64,000 nt of DNA from an uncultured Rivibacter sp. (GTDB taxonomy: Bacteria; Pseudomonadota; Gammaproteobacteria; Burkholderiales; Burkholderiaceae), in NCBI GenBank assembly GCA_946480925.1, contig CAMLLU010000021.1, positions 1 through 64,000 of the forward strand, written 5' to 3'. The translations under genes were made by a program, and so were the position numbers. The notes below the pieces were generated by a model, which was not told the origin of the DNA, searched no databases, and worked only from the letters and a program-made list of their open reading frames with translations. Every line of letters begins with the position of its first letter. Within the stretch, counting starts at the first letter, position 1. This document shows positions 50,473-61,300 of the stretch, piece after piece.

Positions 50473-52377
50473 ATGTCGTTGATCAGGCAGATGTGGCTGC
50501 TGCTGCTGGGCGTGCTGCTGCTGGCGTTCGTGGGCAGCGTCACGCTGTCGGTGGTGTCGGCGCGCAGCTACCTCGAGACCCAGCTGCGTCTGAAGAACAA
50601 CGACAACGCACAGGCACTCGCGCTCACGCTGTCGCAGCAGAAGGGCGACGCCGCGCTGATGGAACTGGCCGCCGCGGCGCAGTTCGACACCGGCTTCTAC
50701 CAGCGCATCGTCATCACCGGTACGGACGGGCGCGAGCTGTTCCGGCGCGAGGCCAGCGTCAAGCCCTCGGCGGCCCCGGGCTGGTTCGTGCGGTTGATCC
50801 CCATCGACTCCGCAGCGGGCGTGGCGCAGCTGTCCGACGGCTGGCGGGCGCTCGGGCAGGTGGAGGTCGTGAGCCACTCGGCCTTCGTCTACGGCGAGCT
50901 GTGGAACGCCTTCGTGCGCATGCTCACGTGGATGGCCGCGCTGGGCCTGCTGGCCGGGCTGGTGGGCACCTGGGCGCTCAAGCGCATCGAGCGGCCGCTC
51001 AATGCCACGGTGGGCCAGGCGCAGGCGCTGGTGGAGCGGCGCTTCATCACGGTCAATGAACCTCAGGTGCCGGAGCTGCAGCGCCTCACCCGCGCCATGA
51101 ACGCGATGGTGGCGCGGCTGAAGCTGCTGTTCGACGAGCAGGCCGTGCAGGTGGAAGAGCTGCGCCGCCAGGCGCATTGCGACGCGCTCACCGGCGTGGC
51201 GCACCGGCGCCACTTCATGGCGCAACTGGCCACGCTGCTGGAAAGCGAAGACGGCCCCGGCACCGGCACGCTGGTGCTGGTGCGCGTGCAGCAACTGGCC
51301 GAGCTGAACACCAGCCTGGGCCACCAGCAGACCGACCGCGTGCTGCAGGCGGTGGCCAAGACGCTGCGCGAGGCGGCTGGCGCGCCCGGCGGCGAGGTGG
51401 GGCGCCTCAACGGCAGCGACTTCGCGCTCAGCGCGCCGGGCGACGGTCTGGCTTCGAGCCAGGCCGCGATGGCGCTGCTCGAGCAGCTGCACGGCATGCT
51501 CGCGCCCTTCGGCCCGCAGGCCCGCGTGGTGCTGGCGGCAGTGAACTGGCAGCGCAACATCACCGCGGGGGCTTTGATGGCCAATGCCGATGCCGCGCTG
51601 GCGCGGGCCGAAAGCCGCGGTGCCTTCGCGGTGGAGGCCACCAGCACCGCCTTGCCCGAAGGGCCTGCACTCGGCGAAGACGGCTGGCGCCAGCGCATCG
51701 GCAGCGCGTTGGCCGAGCGGCGCCTGCAGCTGGGGAGCTACCCGGTGCAAGACCGCCAGGGCCAGACGCTGCACCTGGAATGCCCGCTGCGGATGCAGCT
51801 GGAGCCGGGCGGCGAATTCCTCGCCGCGGCGCAATGGCTGCCGATGGCCCTGCGCACGCGCCTGCTGCCGCAGGTGGACGAAGCGGCCGTGGTGCTGGCG
51901 CTCGACGAGATCGCGCGCGACCACTGCCCGCGCGGCGTCAACGTCTCGACTGCTTCACTGTTCGACAGCGGCTTCCTGCCGCGCCTGCGCAGTGCGGTGG
52001 CCGCCGCGCCGCAGGCCGCGGCCTCGCTGTGGCTCGAAGTGGGGGAGGCGGCTGCGGTGGAACACTTCGCGCTGCTGCGTGAGCTGTGCACGCAGTTGCG
52101 GCCGATGGGCGTGAAGGTCGGCCTCGAACACGCCGGCCGGCGCCTTGCCTCCATCGACCGCCTGTTCGAGCTGGGGCTCGACTACGTGAAGCTCGACGCC
52201 AGCGTGACGCGCGGCGTGGCGGGCGATGCCGCACTGGCCGAGTTCGTGAAGGGCTCGGCCTGGATGCTGCACGGCCTGGGCCTGCAGGTCTATGCGGAGG
52301 GCGTGGTCAACGAGGACGACGCCGTTGCGCTGTGGGCCAGCGGCGTCGACGCCGTGACCGGTCCCTGGGTGAGGTGA
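50473..52377 (+). CDS. lapD: LapD-type c-di-GMP receptor with degenerate GGDEF and EAL
   Basis: A 634-residue inner-membrane protein. One helix at ~5-27, a periplasmic LapD/MoxY-type domain (~28-148), a second helix at ~150-170, a HAMP-like linker, a degenerate GGDEF domain (LNGSDF instead of GGDEF, around 310) and a degenerate EAL domain (ECP for EAL around 434; LEHAGRR, YVKLDAS and YAEGV remain). Loss of catalytic residues in both fits a receptor that, when c-di-GMP is bound to the EAL, sequesters LapG and keeps the adhesin on the surface. GGAGATCC precedes the ATG. It follows lapG on the same strand. Confidence 0.88.
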   Translation: MSLIRQMWLLLLGVLLLAFVGSVTLSVVSARSYLETQLRLKNNDNAQALALTLSQQKGDAALMELAAAAQFDTGFYQRIVITGTDGRELFRREASVKPSAAPGWFVRLIPIDSAAGVAQLSDGWRALGQVEVVSHSAFVYGELWNAFVRMLTWMAALGLLAGLVGTWALKRIERPLNATVGQAQALVERRFITVNEPQVPELQRLTRAMNAMVARLKLLFDEQAVQVEELRRQAHCDALTGVAHRRHFMAQLATLLESEDGPGTGTLVLVRVQQLAELNTSLGHQQTDRVLQAVAKTLREAAGAPGGEVGRLNGSDFALSAPGDGLASSQAAMALLEQLHGMLAPFGPQARVVLAAVNWQRNITAGALMANADAALARAESRGAFAVEATSTALPEGPALGEDGWRQRIGSALAERRLQLGSYPVQDRQGQTLHLECPLRMQLEPGGEFLAAAQWLPMALRTRLLPQVDEAAVVLALDEIARDHCPRGVNVSTASLFDSGFLPRLRSAVAAAPQAAASLWLEVGEAAAVEHFALLRELCTQLRPMGVKVGLEHAGRRLASIDRLFELGLDYVKLDASVTRGVAGDAALAEFVKGSAWMLHGLGLQVYAEGVVNEDDAVALWASGVDAVTGPWVR

Positions 52378-52385
52378 CAGCGCCC

Positions 52386-52417
52386 AGGCCGGCGGGTACG
52401 CAGGGAGGGGCCGGCCT
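52386..52417 (+). terminator. Hairpin downstream of lapD
   Basis: AGGCCGGC pairs with GCCGGCCT around a 16-base loop, just after the lapD stop and before the convergent cyclase gene. Weak T-tract only. Confidence 0.4.
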
Positions 52418-52490
52418 TGCTTGGGAGCGGCCCGGGGAGGCCGTCGCACTGCTTCTTGCGCGCAGCCAGGGTGCCTCTGCTCGCGGTCGG

Positions 52491-53534
52491 CTAGAACAGA
52501 TCGATGCTCGAGGACTGCGGTGCTGCCGTCTCCACGGCCAGACTCGAATACGCCGTGATCCGGTTGCGCCCGCCGTGCTTCGAGGCGTAGAGCGCCTCGT
52601 CGGCATGGGCCACCACCGCGGCGGGAATGTCCTGTGTTCTCACGGCCACGAACCCGATGCTGATGGTCACCTGGCCCACTTGCGGAAAGTCGTGGTTCTG
52701 CACCGCGAGCCTGAAGCGGTCCAGCACCTTGTGGATGTCGTTTGCCGAGCAGGGGCTCAGCAGCACGGCGAATTCCTCGCCGCCGAAGCGGTAGATGCGG
52801 TCGCTCTTGCGGAACGACTGCAGCATGAGCCGCGACAGCAGGATCAGCACTTCATCGCCGTACAGGTGCCCGAAGGTGTCGTTGATGCGCTTGAAGTGGT
52901 CGATGTCCATCACGGCCAGCCAGTGGCAGGCGTCGCTGGCCGGCTGCTGGCGCTGTTCGATGCCGTTGGGTGCCAGGGTGGCTTCGCGCTTCGATTCGAG
53001 CAGCACGTTCAGGATGCTCTGCTCGAAGGTCTTGCGGTTCAGCAGGCCCGTGAGCGTGTCGCGGTGTGAATCGTCGATCACCGCCGCGAAGTTGCGGTAG
53101 ATGCGCAGCAGCGCATCCACGATGGCCGGCTCGACCTGTTCGCCAGGCGCATGCTCGATGCCGATGATGCCGGCAACGCCTTGACCGTCTTGCAGCGGGT
53201 GCACCGAATAGCCGTCACCTGACACCGAGTCTTCGTACCCCGCCCCATCGGCGGCGGCGCCGTCCAGGCGCGCCATGCACTGCGCCATGTCGCGGCGCAT
53301 CGGCGTCGATTCATCGCTCAGCTGACGTGGCGAGTCGCCGCGCGAGCCGTCGGCGCGCAGCACGAGGCGCCCCTCGAGGGGGTGCATGCCGCAGGGCTGG
53401 AATTCGATGGCTCGCGCGGGCAGCACCTCCAGCATGGTCCGGATCAGCGTGGTCACGAGGGCATCGCGCCGGCGCTCGGCTGTGAATGACCGCACGGCTT
53501 CGAGAAGCCGCATGGTCGGTGTTTGATTGAGCAT
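52491..53534 (-). CDS. Diguanylate cyclase with GAF-like sensor region (GGEEF active)
   Basis: A 347-residue soluble protein. The N terminus (~20-160) looks like a GAF-type sensor (LNQTPTMRLLEAVRS; YSVHPLQDGQGVAGIIGIEH). The GGDEF domain (~175-330) has DTLTGLLNRKTFEQS, VMDIDHFKRINDTFGH and the active-site RFGGEEFAVLL, so it should synthesise c-di-GMP. No clear RxxD inhibitory site is visible. GGAGGG precedes the ATG at 53534. It lies 31 bp after the GGDEF-EAL gene, probably in one transcript with it. It would supply the messenger that LapD reads. Confidence 0.87.
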   Translation of the reverse strand: MLNQTPTMRLLEAVRSFTAERRRDALVTTLIRTMLEVLPARAIEFQPCGMHPLEGRLVLRADGSRGDSPRQLSDESTPMRRDMAQCMARLDGAAADGAGYEDSVSGDGYSVHPLQDGQGVAGIIGIEHAPGEQVEPAIVDALLRIYRNFAAVIDDSHRDTLTGLLNRKTFEQSILNVLLESKREATLAPNGIEQRQQPASDACHWLAVMDIDHFKRINDTFGHLYGDEVLILLSRLMLQSFRKSDRIYRFGGEEFAVLLSPCSANDIHKVLDRFRLAVQNHDFPQVGQVTISIGFVAVRTQDIPAAVVAHADEALYASKHGGRNRITAYSSLAVETAAPQSSSIDLF

Positions 53535-53565
53535 ATGGCCCTCCACTGTCTTGCTCCGCACCGCC

Positions 53566-55176
53566 TCAGGCGTCCTTGCCGGTGAGCTCGGCACACCCGG
53601 CGCCTTCTTCCGAACCCGCCGGTTCTTCCAGGGTCGACGGCGAAAAGTCGACGCTGCCTTCCGGTTTGTGGCCGCAGGCCCAGGCTTCCAGGGAAGCGGC
53701 GGGCATGGGCTTGGCGAAGAAATAGCCTTGCAATTCGTCGCAGCCCAGCTGCAGCAGCACGTCGCGCTGGCCCGCCGTTTCGACACCCTCGGCCACCACG
53801 CGCAGGCCCAGCGCATGGGCCAGCCGAACCACCGCGTCGACGATGGCTCGCGCGTCGACGCCGGACTCCAGGTCCTTCACGAAGCTGCGGTCGATCTTCA
53901 GCTGCTGGGCCGGCAGCCGACGCAGGTAGCTGAGCGACGAATAGCCGGTGCCGAAGTCGTCGATGGACAGGTACACGCCCAGGCGGCCGAGGCCGGCGAA
54001 GACCTGGCGTGTGCGCTCCACGTCTTCCATCAGGATGGACTCGGTGATCTCGCAAAGCAGCTGCGAGGGCTCGATCTGGTAGCGGTCCAGCGCCCGTTCG
54101 ATGGAGGCTACGAAGTCGTCACGCCGCAGCTGGTGTGCCGAGACGTTGACGGCCACGCGCATGCGGATGCCGGCGTCGGCCCAGGCACGCATCTGGCGGC
54201 ACGCCTCTTCGATGACCCATTGCCCGAGCTGGTGGATGATCCCCGAGCGCTCGGCGATCGGGATGAACACCGCCGGGCTCACCATGCCACGCTGCGGGTG
54301 CACCCACCGCAGCAGCGCCTCCACGCCGCGGATCACGCCACGCTGCGCGTCGATCTTGGGTTGGTAGTGCAGCTGCAGCTGGCCGAGCTCCGCGGCATGG
54401 CGCAGTTCGTTCTGCAGCGTCAGCTGCTCCAGCGCCACGCGTTCCTGGCTGGTGTCGAAGATGTTGCAGCAGCCGCCGCCCGAGCGCTTGGCATCGCGCA
54501 TGGCCGTGTCGGCATGGGCTACCAGCTCATCGTGCTGGCCGTGGTCGGGGTAGAGCGCAATGCCGATGGAGGCCGACATTTCCACGTGGCGGCCGTTCGC
54601 ATCGAACGGCCTGGCCAGTGCGGCGAGGATGCGTTCGCCGAGTGCGGTGCCGTCTTCGACGCGGGACACGCCTTCCATCAGCACCGCGAAACTGTCACCG
54701 CCGCAACGCGCCACCGTGTCACCTTCGCGGGCCATGGCACGCATGCGGTGCGCCGCCTCGCGCAGCACCGCGTCGCCGCCCGAGACGCCCACCGACTCGT
54801 TGACGATGCCCAGCCCGTCCAGGTCGAGGTACAGCACGGCGAGCTTTTCAACGGGGCCGGTGCGCTGCGGGGAAGCTGCGGCGCGTTTCAGCCGCGCATG
54901 GGCCTGCTTCAGCCGCTGGTCGAGCATCGCGCGGTTGGGCAGCGCGGTGAGGTGGTCCACGTAGGCTCGCCGTTGCAGGGTCTCGTTGGTCGATCGCAGC
55001 TGCGTGTTTTCCGACATCAGCTCTTCGATGCGGTGGGTCGCCCTGCGCTGGGCGGCGGCCGTCCGCCGGCGCAGGATCAGCACCACGGCGCCCAGCAGTG
55101 CGGCGACGGCAAGGACTGCCAGCACGCCTGCGGCCTGTAGCTGCTGAAGATCAAATGCGAAGTCGGTCATGAACAT
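53566..55176 (-). CDS. GGDEF-EAL protein, EAL intact, GGDEF degenerate (GGDSF)
   Basis: A 536-residue membrane protein with one helix near 16-34 (GVLAVLAVAALLGAVVLI), a short coiled coil (EELMSENTQLRSTNETLQRR), a GGDEF domain (~70-235) whose signature reads CGGDSF, and an EAL domain (~250-500) with GVEALLRW, ESILMEDV, DDFGTGYSS, KIDRSFVKDL and AEGVET intact. It is most likely a c-di-GMP phosphodiesterase, perhaps with GTP binding by the GGDEF half as activator. AGGGAG precedes the ATG at 55176. It is the upstream partner of the diguanylate cyclase gene. The pair would set c-di-GMP for the Lap switch. Confidence 0.88.
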   Translation of the reverse strand: MFMTDFAFDLQQLQAAGVLAVLAVAALLGAVVLILRRRTAAAQRRATHRIEELMSENTQLRSTNETLQRRAYVDHLTALPNRAMLDQRLKQAHARLKRAAASPQRTGPVEKLAVLYLDLDGLGIVNESVGVSGGDAVLREAAHRMRAMAREGDTVARCGGDSFAVLMEGVSRVEDGTALGERILAALARPFDANGRHVEMSASIGIALYPDHGQHDELVAHADTAMRDAKRSGGGCCNIFDTSQERVALEQLTLQNELRHAAELGQLQLHYQPKIDAQRGVIRGVEALLRWVHPQRGMVSPAVFIPIAERSGIIHQLGQWVIEEACRQMRAWADAGIRMRVAVNVSAHQLRRDDFVASIERALDRYQIEPSQLLCEITESILMEDVERTRQVFAGLGRLGVYLSIDDFGTGYSSLSYLRRLPAQQLKIDRSFVKDLESGVDARAIVDAVVRLAHALGLRVVAEGVETAGQRDVLLQLGCDELQGYFFAKPMPAASLEAWACGHKPEGSVDFSPSTLEEPAGSEEGAGCAELTGKDA

Positions 55177-55320
55177 CGAAACTCCCTGAGGCTTCCCGTT
55201 TGCAGAAAGCCGCCGCTTCTTTGGCGGCCCGCGGGGGCGGGGCTTGCCAGAGGTTTCGGTACGAACCGGTGTGAACTGGAGCACGCGACGCGTGACGGCG
55301 GCCCACTACTTCACGGTCTG

Positions 55321-55354
55321 CGGGCCCGTTACCGTTGTGGCGGTAACGGGCCCG
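55321..55354 (-). terminator. Hairpin after the adhesin gene
   Basis: CGGGCCCGTTACCG and CGGTAACGGGCCCG form a perfect 14-bp stem around TTGTGG, about 35 bp beyond the adhesin stop. It probably ends the very long adhesin transcript. Confidence 0.75.
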
Positions 55355-55388
55355 CGGCCCTTCTTCGGCAGTGAGGCCGCCTCCGCGG

Positions 55389-58300
55389 TCAGGGGCTGTC
55401 GGTGATCAGCGTGCCGCGACGCATGAGCTCCTGGATGATCTGCGCGTCAGTGGAGCTGGAATCCAGCCCCAGCGACGAGCGCACGTCCACGCCCTCGAGC
55501 GTGATGCGCTGGTCTTCTGCCGACGAGGAGTAGGTGCCGTCGGTGAAGCCACCCGAGGAGCTGATGCGGATGATGGTCGAGCCTGCCGAACTGGTGGTGT
55601 CGAAGTCCAGGAAGTTCGCCAGGTTGCCGACGGAGTTGCCGGCACCCACGGTATCGCCGCTCAACAGGTCGCGCAGGTCGAGGATGTCTCCACCGGCCGA
55701 AGGCGACGCGATGTTGAAGTCGGTGATCGTGTCGGTGGCGGGCGAGCCGGTCGAGCCTGCGTCGGACAGCGACCAGGCGAAGACGTCCACCGTGGTGTCC
55801 AGCGAAGAGCTGCCGGTGCCGCCGGTGAGGGCGTCGTCGCCGGAGCCGCCGACGAGGCGATCCGAGCCCAGGCCACCCACGAGTGCGTCGTTGCCGGCGC
55901 CCCCCAGCAGTACGTCGTGGCCCACGACGTTGCTGGTTGTGCTGGAGGTGTCGCCGTACAGCGTGTCGTTGCCGGCCAGGCCGCTGAGCAGGTCGTTGCC
56001 TTGGCTGCCGGTGAGCACGTTCGCGTTGCCGTCGCCGGTGACACTGTTGTCGTTGTTGGCATTGCCCGAGGTCGTCGTCGTGTCGGCGATCAACGTGACC
56101 GACTGCGTGACGGTTCTTGTGTCGGTGCCATCGGTCGCGGTGGCCGTGACGGTGATCGTGGTGCCGTTCGTGTTGTAGCCTCCAGGCGTGGTCATCGACA
56201 GGCTCGACAGGTCCCACGACGACACATCGACGCTCGTGGAGCTCGAAGTGGCCGTGAAGCTGTTCGTGCCGTCGCTCAGCCGCACACCGCTCGGGACGCC
56301 CGCGATGGCGATGGCCAGCGTCTCGTCGGTTTCGGCCGCATTCGCCAGCGTGGCAATGATGGGGAAGTTGAACGTCGCCGTGCTGCTGTTGCCTACCGTC
56401 AGCGACACGATGGTGTTCTGCACCATCAGGGCCGGCGCATCCGCCACGTCGGCCACCACCACGTTGAGCGTGCTGGTCGAAGACGCCGCTGCGCCATTGC
56501 CTTCGGTCGCCGTGGCGGTGACCGAAAGCGCCATCGTGCCGGTGTAGCCAGAAGGTGGCCGGATCTGCAGCGCATCTAGGCTCCAGCCCGTGACGTTCAC
56601 GCTGGTCGTGCCGGCAGTGGCTGTGAACGTGCGCGTGCCATCGGTGAGGGTGGCGCCCACCGGAATGGCCGAGATGGACACGGCCAGGCTCTCGGAACCG
56701 TCGGTGTCGTTGAGCGATGCAGCGATGCTGCCCAGCGTGATGAACTCGTGGTCTTCGCCCGTCGGCGTGGCGGGGTAGTAACCCCCGTCGTTGTTGGGCA
56801 CGAGGTCGCCGATGAAGGTGCCGCCCGAGGTGATGCTGCTGGCGGTCGGGTAGAGGTTGAAGTTGGTGGTGTTCAGCGCCAGTGCGGTGGCACCGTCCAC
56901 AGACAGGCCCAGGTCGAGCGCGCCGACGCCGTTGCCGTTGTAGGCAATGACCTCCAGGCTGTAGTAGCCGCTTGCGGTGACGGTGAGCGTGCTGCCGGTG
57001 AGCGAGCCCCAGTTGTTGTAGCCCACGTTGTAGACCGTCTCGCCGCCCAGGCGCACCAGCAGCGTGTCGTCGCGGTAACCGGCGATCGTGTAGCTGTGGC
57101 CGGCCTCGAGGTAGATGAAGCCGGTGTAGCGGTAGGCGTCGTCTTCGTCGATGGAGGCGACGGTGACGTTCGTCGTGGTGCTGGTGGTCGTGGCGGTCGA
57201 GGCCTCGACGGCGGCTTCCACCGCTGTGAGGCTCACGGCGTTGGTGGTGTTCACGCCGGCGATCTCGTCGTACCAGGCGACGGTGAGCCCGGAACTGGTG
57301 GGCAGCGGCGCGGTGACCGTGGTGCTGCCGGTCACCGTGGTGCCATTGACCACGAGCGTCGGCGCATCGGCCACGGGCGTCACGGTGACGTCGAGCGTGG
57401 AGGTCGAGGTCGCGGAGCCGTCGGAGACCGTGTAGGTCACCGTCGGCACGCTGCCGCTGTGGTTGGCCGCCGGCGTGAAGGTATAGCTGCCGCTCGAGCC
57501 CATGGTCAGCGTGCCCACGCCCGAGATCGTGGCGGTGCTGCCGGCCGTGAAGGTGCCCGACACGCCGCTCACCGTGAACTGCGTGACGGAGAGCGCGCTG
57601 CCTTCCACGTCGGAATCGTTGGAAAGCACGTTGCCGGTGACGGCGGTGTCTTCGTTGGTGGTGGCCGTGTCGGCCGCGACGACCGGCGCGTCGTTGACCG
57701 CGCTCACGGTGATCGACACGGTGTCGACGTCGGTGCGCGTGCCGCCCGTGCCGGTGTTGCCACCGTCGCTGGTGGTCATGGTCAGCGTGGCGGTGCCGTT
57801 GAAGTTGGCGGTGGGCACGTAGGTGACGTTGGCCGCCAGCGTGGCATTGATCTGCGCCAGCGTGCCGGTGAGCGTGACCGTGCTCGTGCCGCTGCTGGTG
57901 ATGGCGGCGCTACCGCCCGACACCGTGAGCGTGCCGTTGGTGACGCCCAGCGTGACGGTCATCGAGCCGGTGCCGGCATCGACGTCGCTGATGCTGAGGC
58001 CGGTGATGGCGCGGCTGTTGTCTTCGGCCGTGATCTGCGCGGCAGGCACCGTGTTCACCGGCGCGTCGTTCACCGCGACCACGTTGACGGTGGTGGCGGC
58101 GCTCGAGCTGCTGGTGCCGTCGGTCACCGTGACGGTGATGGTGCGCGCCGTGGTGCTGGGGTTCTCAGCCGTGTTGCTGAACGTGATTGCGCTGATCGCC
58201 GTCTGGTAGCTGGCCAGGCTGGCCGAGCCCGCGAGCGTGACGGTGTTGCCCGACACGGTGGCCGAGATTCCCGAGGGCAGCGAACCCGCGGCCAGCACGT

Positions 58301-61300
58301 CGCCCGTCTGTGCGTTGGTGAGCGTGATGGTGGCGCCGGTGAGGGAGGTCGAGTCGACGTCGGTGATCGACACGTCGCTATCGGCAATGGCCACCGCCGA
58401 GCCGTTTTCGGTGAAGGTGGCTGTGTAGGCCGTGCCGGTGACGCCGGAAGAGTCGTTGGCGTCGAGGTCGATCGCGGGCGGTGCGTCGTTGTCGGTGATG
58501 CTGGTCGTCACCGCGTTGTTGCTGCCGCTGAGCGCGAGGCTCTCGAAGCTGCCGCCGGTGGCAGAGACCAGCGAGACCGTGAGGTTCTCGGTGTTTTCGG
58601 TGAGGCTGTCGTCCAGCGTGGCTACGTTGAAGCTCACCGATGAGCTGCCGGCCGGGATGGTGACCGTGGTCACGCCGGTGTAGTCGCTGCCGTTGGTGGC
58701 CGTGCCGCTGTAGCCCAGCGTCACGGTCACGGCGGTCTGGGCCGGCGACGTGAGCGAGAGGGTGTAGGTGGCAGTGCCGCCTTCGGCCACGCTCGTGGCA
58801 CCGGTGAGGCTCAGCGTCGTGGCATCGGCATCGTCGGTAACGGCCGTCACGGCCGCCGTGCCGTTGACCACCAGGTTTTCGAAGTTGCCGCCGGTGGCGG
58901 TGCTGATCGTGGCCGACACGTTGCCGGCATCGACGTACACGTCGTCCGCGGGCGCAGCCACGCTCACCGAGCCGCTGCTGGCGCCGGCGGCGATGCTGAT
59001 GGTGGCGCCGTTGGACAGCGTCACGGTCACCGCGCTCTGCGCGGCGGCGGTGAGGCTGGCGGTGTAGACGATGGAGCCGCCTTCCACCACGCTCGGCGTG
59101 GCGGTGAGCGACACCGTGGTGCTGTCCACCGTGTCGGTGATCGCGGTGGTGGCCGCGGCCGGGTTGATGGAGAGCTGCTCGAAGTTGCCGCCAGTGGCGC
59201 TGCTGACGGTGGCCGACACGTTGCCGGCGTCCACGTACACGTCGTCCGACGGTGCGGCCACGCTCACGCTGCCGGAGCTGGCGCCCGCGGCGATGGTGAT
59301 GGTCGCGCCGTTGGACAAGGTGACCGTCACGGCGCTCAGTGCAGCGCTGGTGAGGCTGGCGGTATAGGTGATCTGTCCGCCTTCGGCCACGCTGGCCGAG
59401 GCGCCGAGGCTTACCGTCGTGGTGTTGACGGTGTCGGTGATGCTGGTCACCGCCGCGGTCGAGTCAACGGTGAGCTGCTCGAAGCCGCCGCCGGTGGCAA
59501 TGCTGATGGTGGCCGACACGTTGCCCGCGTCCACGTACACGTCGTCGGACGGCGCGGCCACGGCCACGCTGCCCGAGCTGGCGCCAGCCGGGATGGTGAT
59601 CGTCGCGCCGTTCGACAGCGTGACCGTCACCGCGCTCTGTGCGGCGCTGGTGAGGCTGGCGGTGTAGGTGATCTGGCCGCCCTCGGCCACGCTGGCCGAC
59701 GCGGTGAGGCTCACCGTGGTGGTGTCCACCGTGTCGGTGACGGCCGTGGTGGCCGCGGCCGGGTTGATGGCGAGGCTCTCGAAGTTGCCGCCGGTCGCGC
59801 TGCTGATGGTGGCCGACACGTTGCCCGCATCCAGGTACACGTCGTCCGACGGCGCTGCCACGCTCACGCTGCCGGAGCTTGCGCCCGCGGCGATCGTGAT
59901 GGCGGCGCCATTGGAGAGCGTGACGGTGACCGCGCTTTGTGCGGCCGCCGTGAGGCTGGCGGTGTAGGTGATCTGGCCGCCTTCGGCCACGGTGGACGAG
60001 GCGGTGAGCGACACCGTGGTGGTGTCGGTCGTGTCGGTGATGGTCGTGGTGGCTGCGGCCGGGTTCACGGCCAGTTGCTCGAAGTTGCCACCCGAGGCGC
60101 TGGTGATGGTGGCCGACACGCTGCCGGCGTCCACGTACACGTCGTCCGACGGGGCCGCTACGTTCACGCTGCCCGAGCTGGCACCCGCGGCGATGGTGAT
60201 GGTGGCGCCGTTGGACAACACCACCGTCACCGCGCTCTGCGCCACCGACGTGAGGCTGGCCGTGTAGACGATGGTGCCGCCCTCGGCCACGCTGGCCGAC
60301 GCGGCGAGCGACACCGTGGTGGTGTCGGTCGTGTCAGTGATGGTGGTGGTCGCCGCAGCTGGGTTCACGGCCAGCTGCTCGAAGCCGCCGCCGGTCGCGC
60401 TGCTGATGGTGGCCGACACGCTGCCCGCGTCCACGTACACGTCGTCAGCGGGTGCTGCCACGCTCACGCTGCCGGAGCTGGCGCCCGCGGCGATCGTGAT
60501 GGTGGCGCCGTTGGACAGCGTCACCGTCACCGGGCTCTGCGCGGCGTTGGTGAGGCTGGCGGTGTAAGTGATCTGCCCGCCTTCGGCCACGCTGGACGAG
60601 GCGGTGAGCGACACCGTGGTGGTGTCCACCGTGTCCGTGATGCTGGTGGTGGCGGCGGTGTTGTTCACCACCAGGTTCTCGAAGTTGCCCCCCGAGGCGC
60701 TGGTGATGGTGGCCGACACGGTGCCGGCGTCGGTGTACACGTCGTCGCTGGGCGCCGGCACGCTCACGCTGCCGGAGCTGGCGCCCGCCGCGATGGTGAT
60801 GGTTGAACCATTGGACAGCGTCACCGTCACCGGGCTTTGGGCTGCGGCCGTAAGGCTGGCCGTGTAGACGATGCTGCCGCCTTCGGCCACGCTGCTGCTG
60901 GCCGCCAGCGACACGGTCGTGGTGTCGATGGTGTCGGCAACGGCCGTGACCGCCGCGGTGCCAACGACCACGAGGTTCTCGAAGTTGCCGCCCGAGGCGC
61001 TGCTGATGGTGGCCGACACGTTGCCGGCGTCGACGAGCGCATCGTCGGCGGGGGCCGCCACGTTCACGCTGCCTGAGCTGGCGCCGGCTGCGATGGTGAT
61101 GGTGGCGCCGTTCGAAAGCGTCACGGTGACGGGGCTTTGCGCTGCCGCGGTGAGGCTGGCGGTGTAGACGATGGTGCCGCCTTCGGCGACGTTCGGCGTG
61201 GCCGACAGCGACACGGTGGTGGTGTCGGTCGTGTCCGTGATGGCCGTGGTGGCCGCCGCCGGGTTCACGACCAGTTGCTCGAAGCCGCCGCCCGTGGCCG

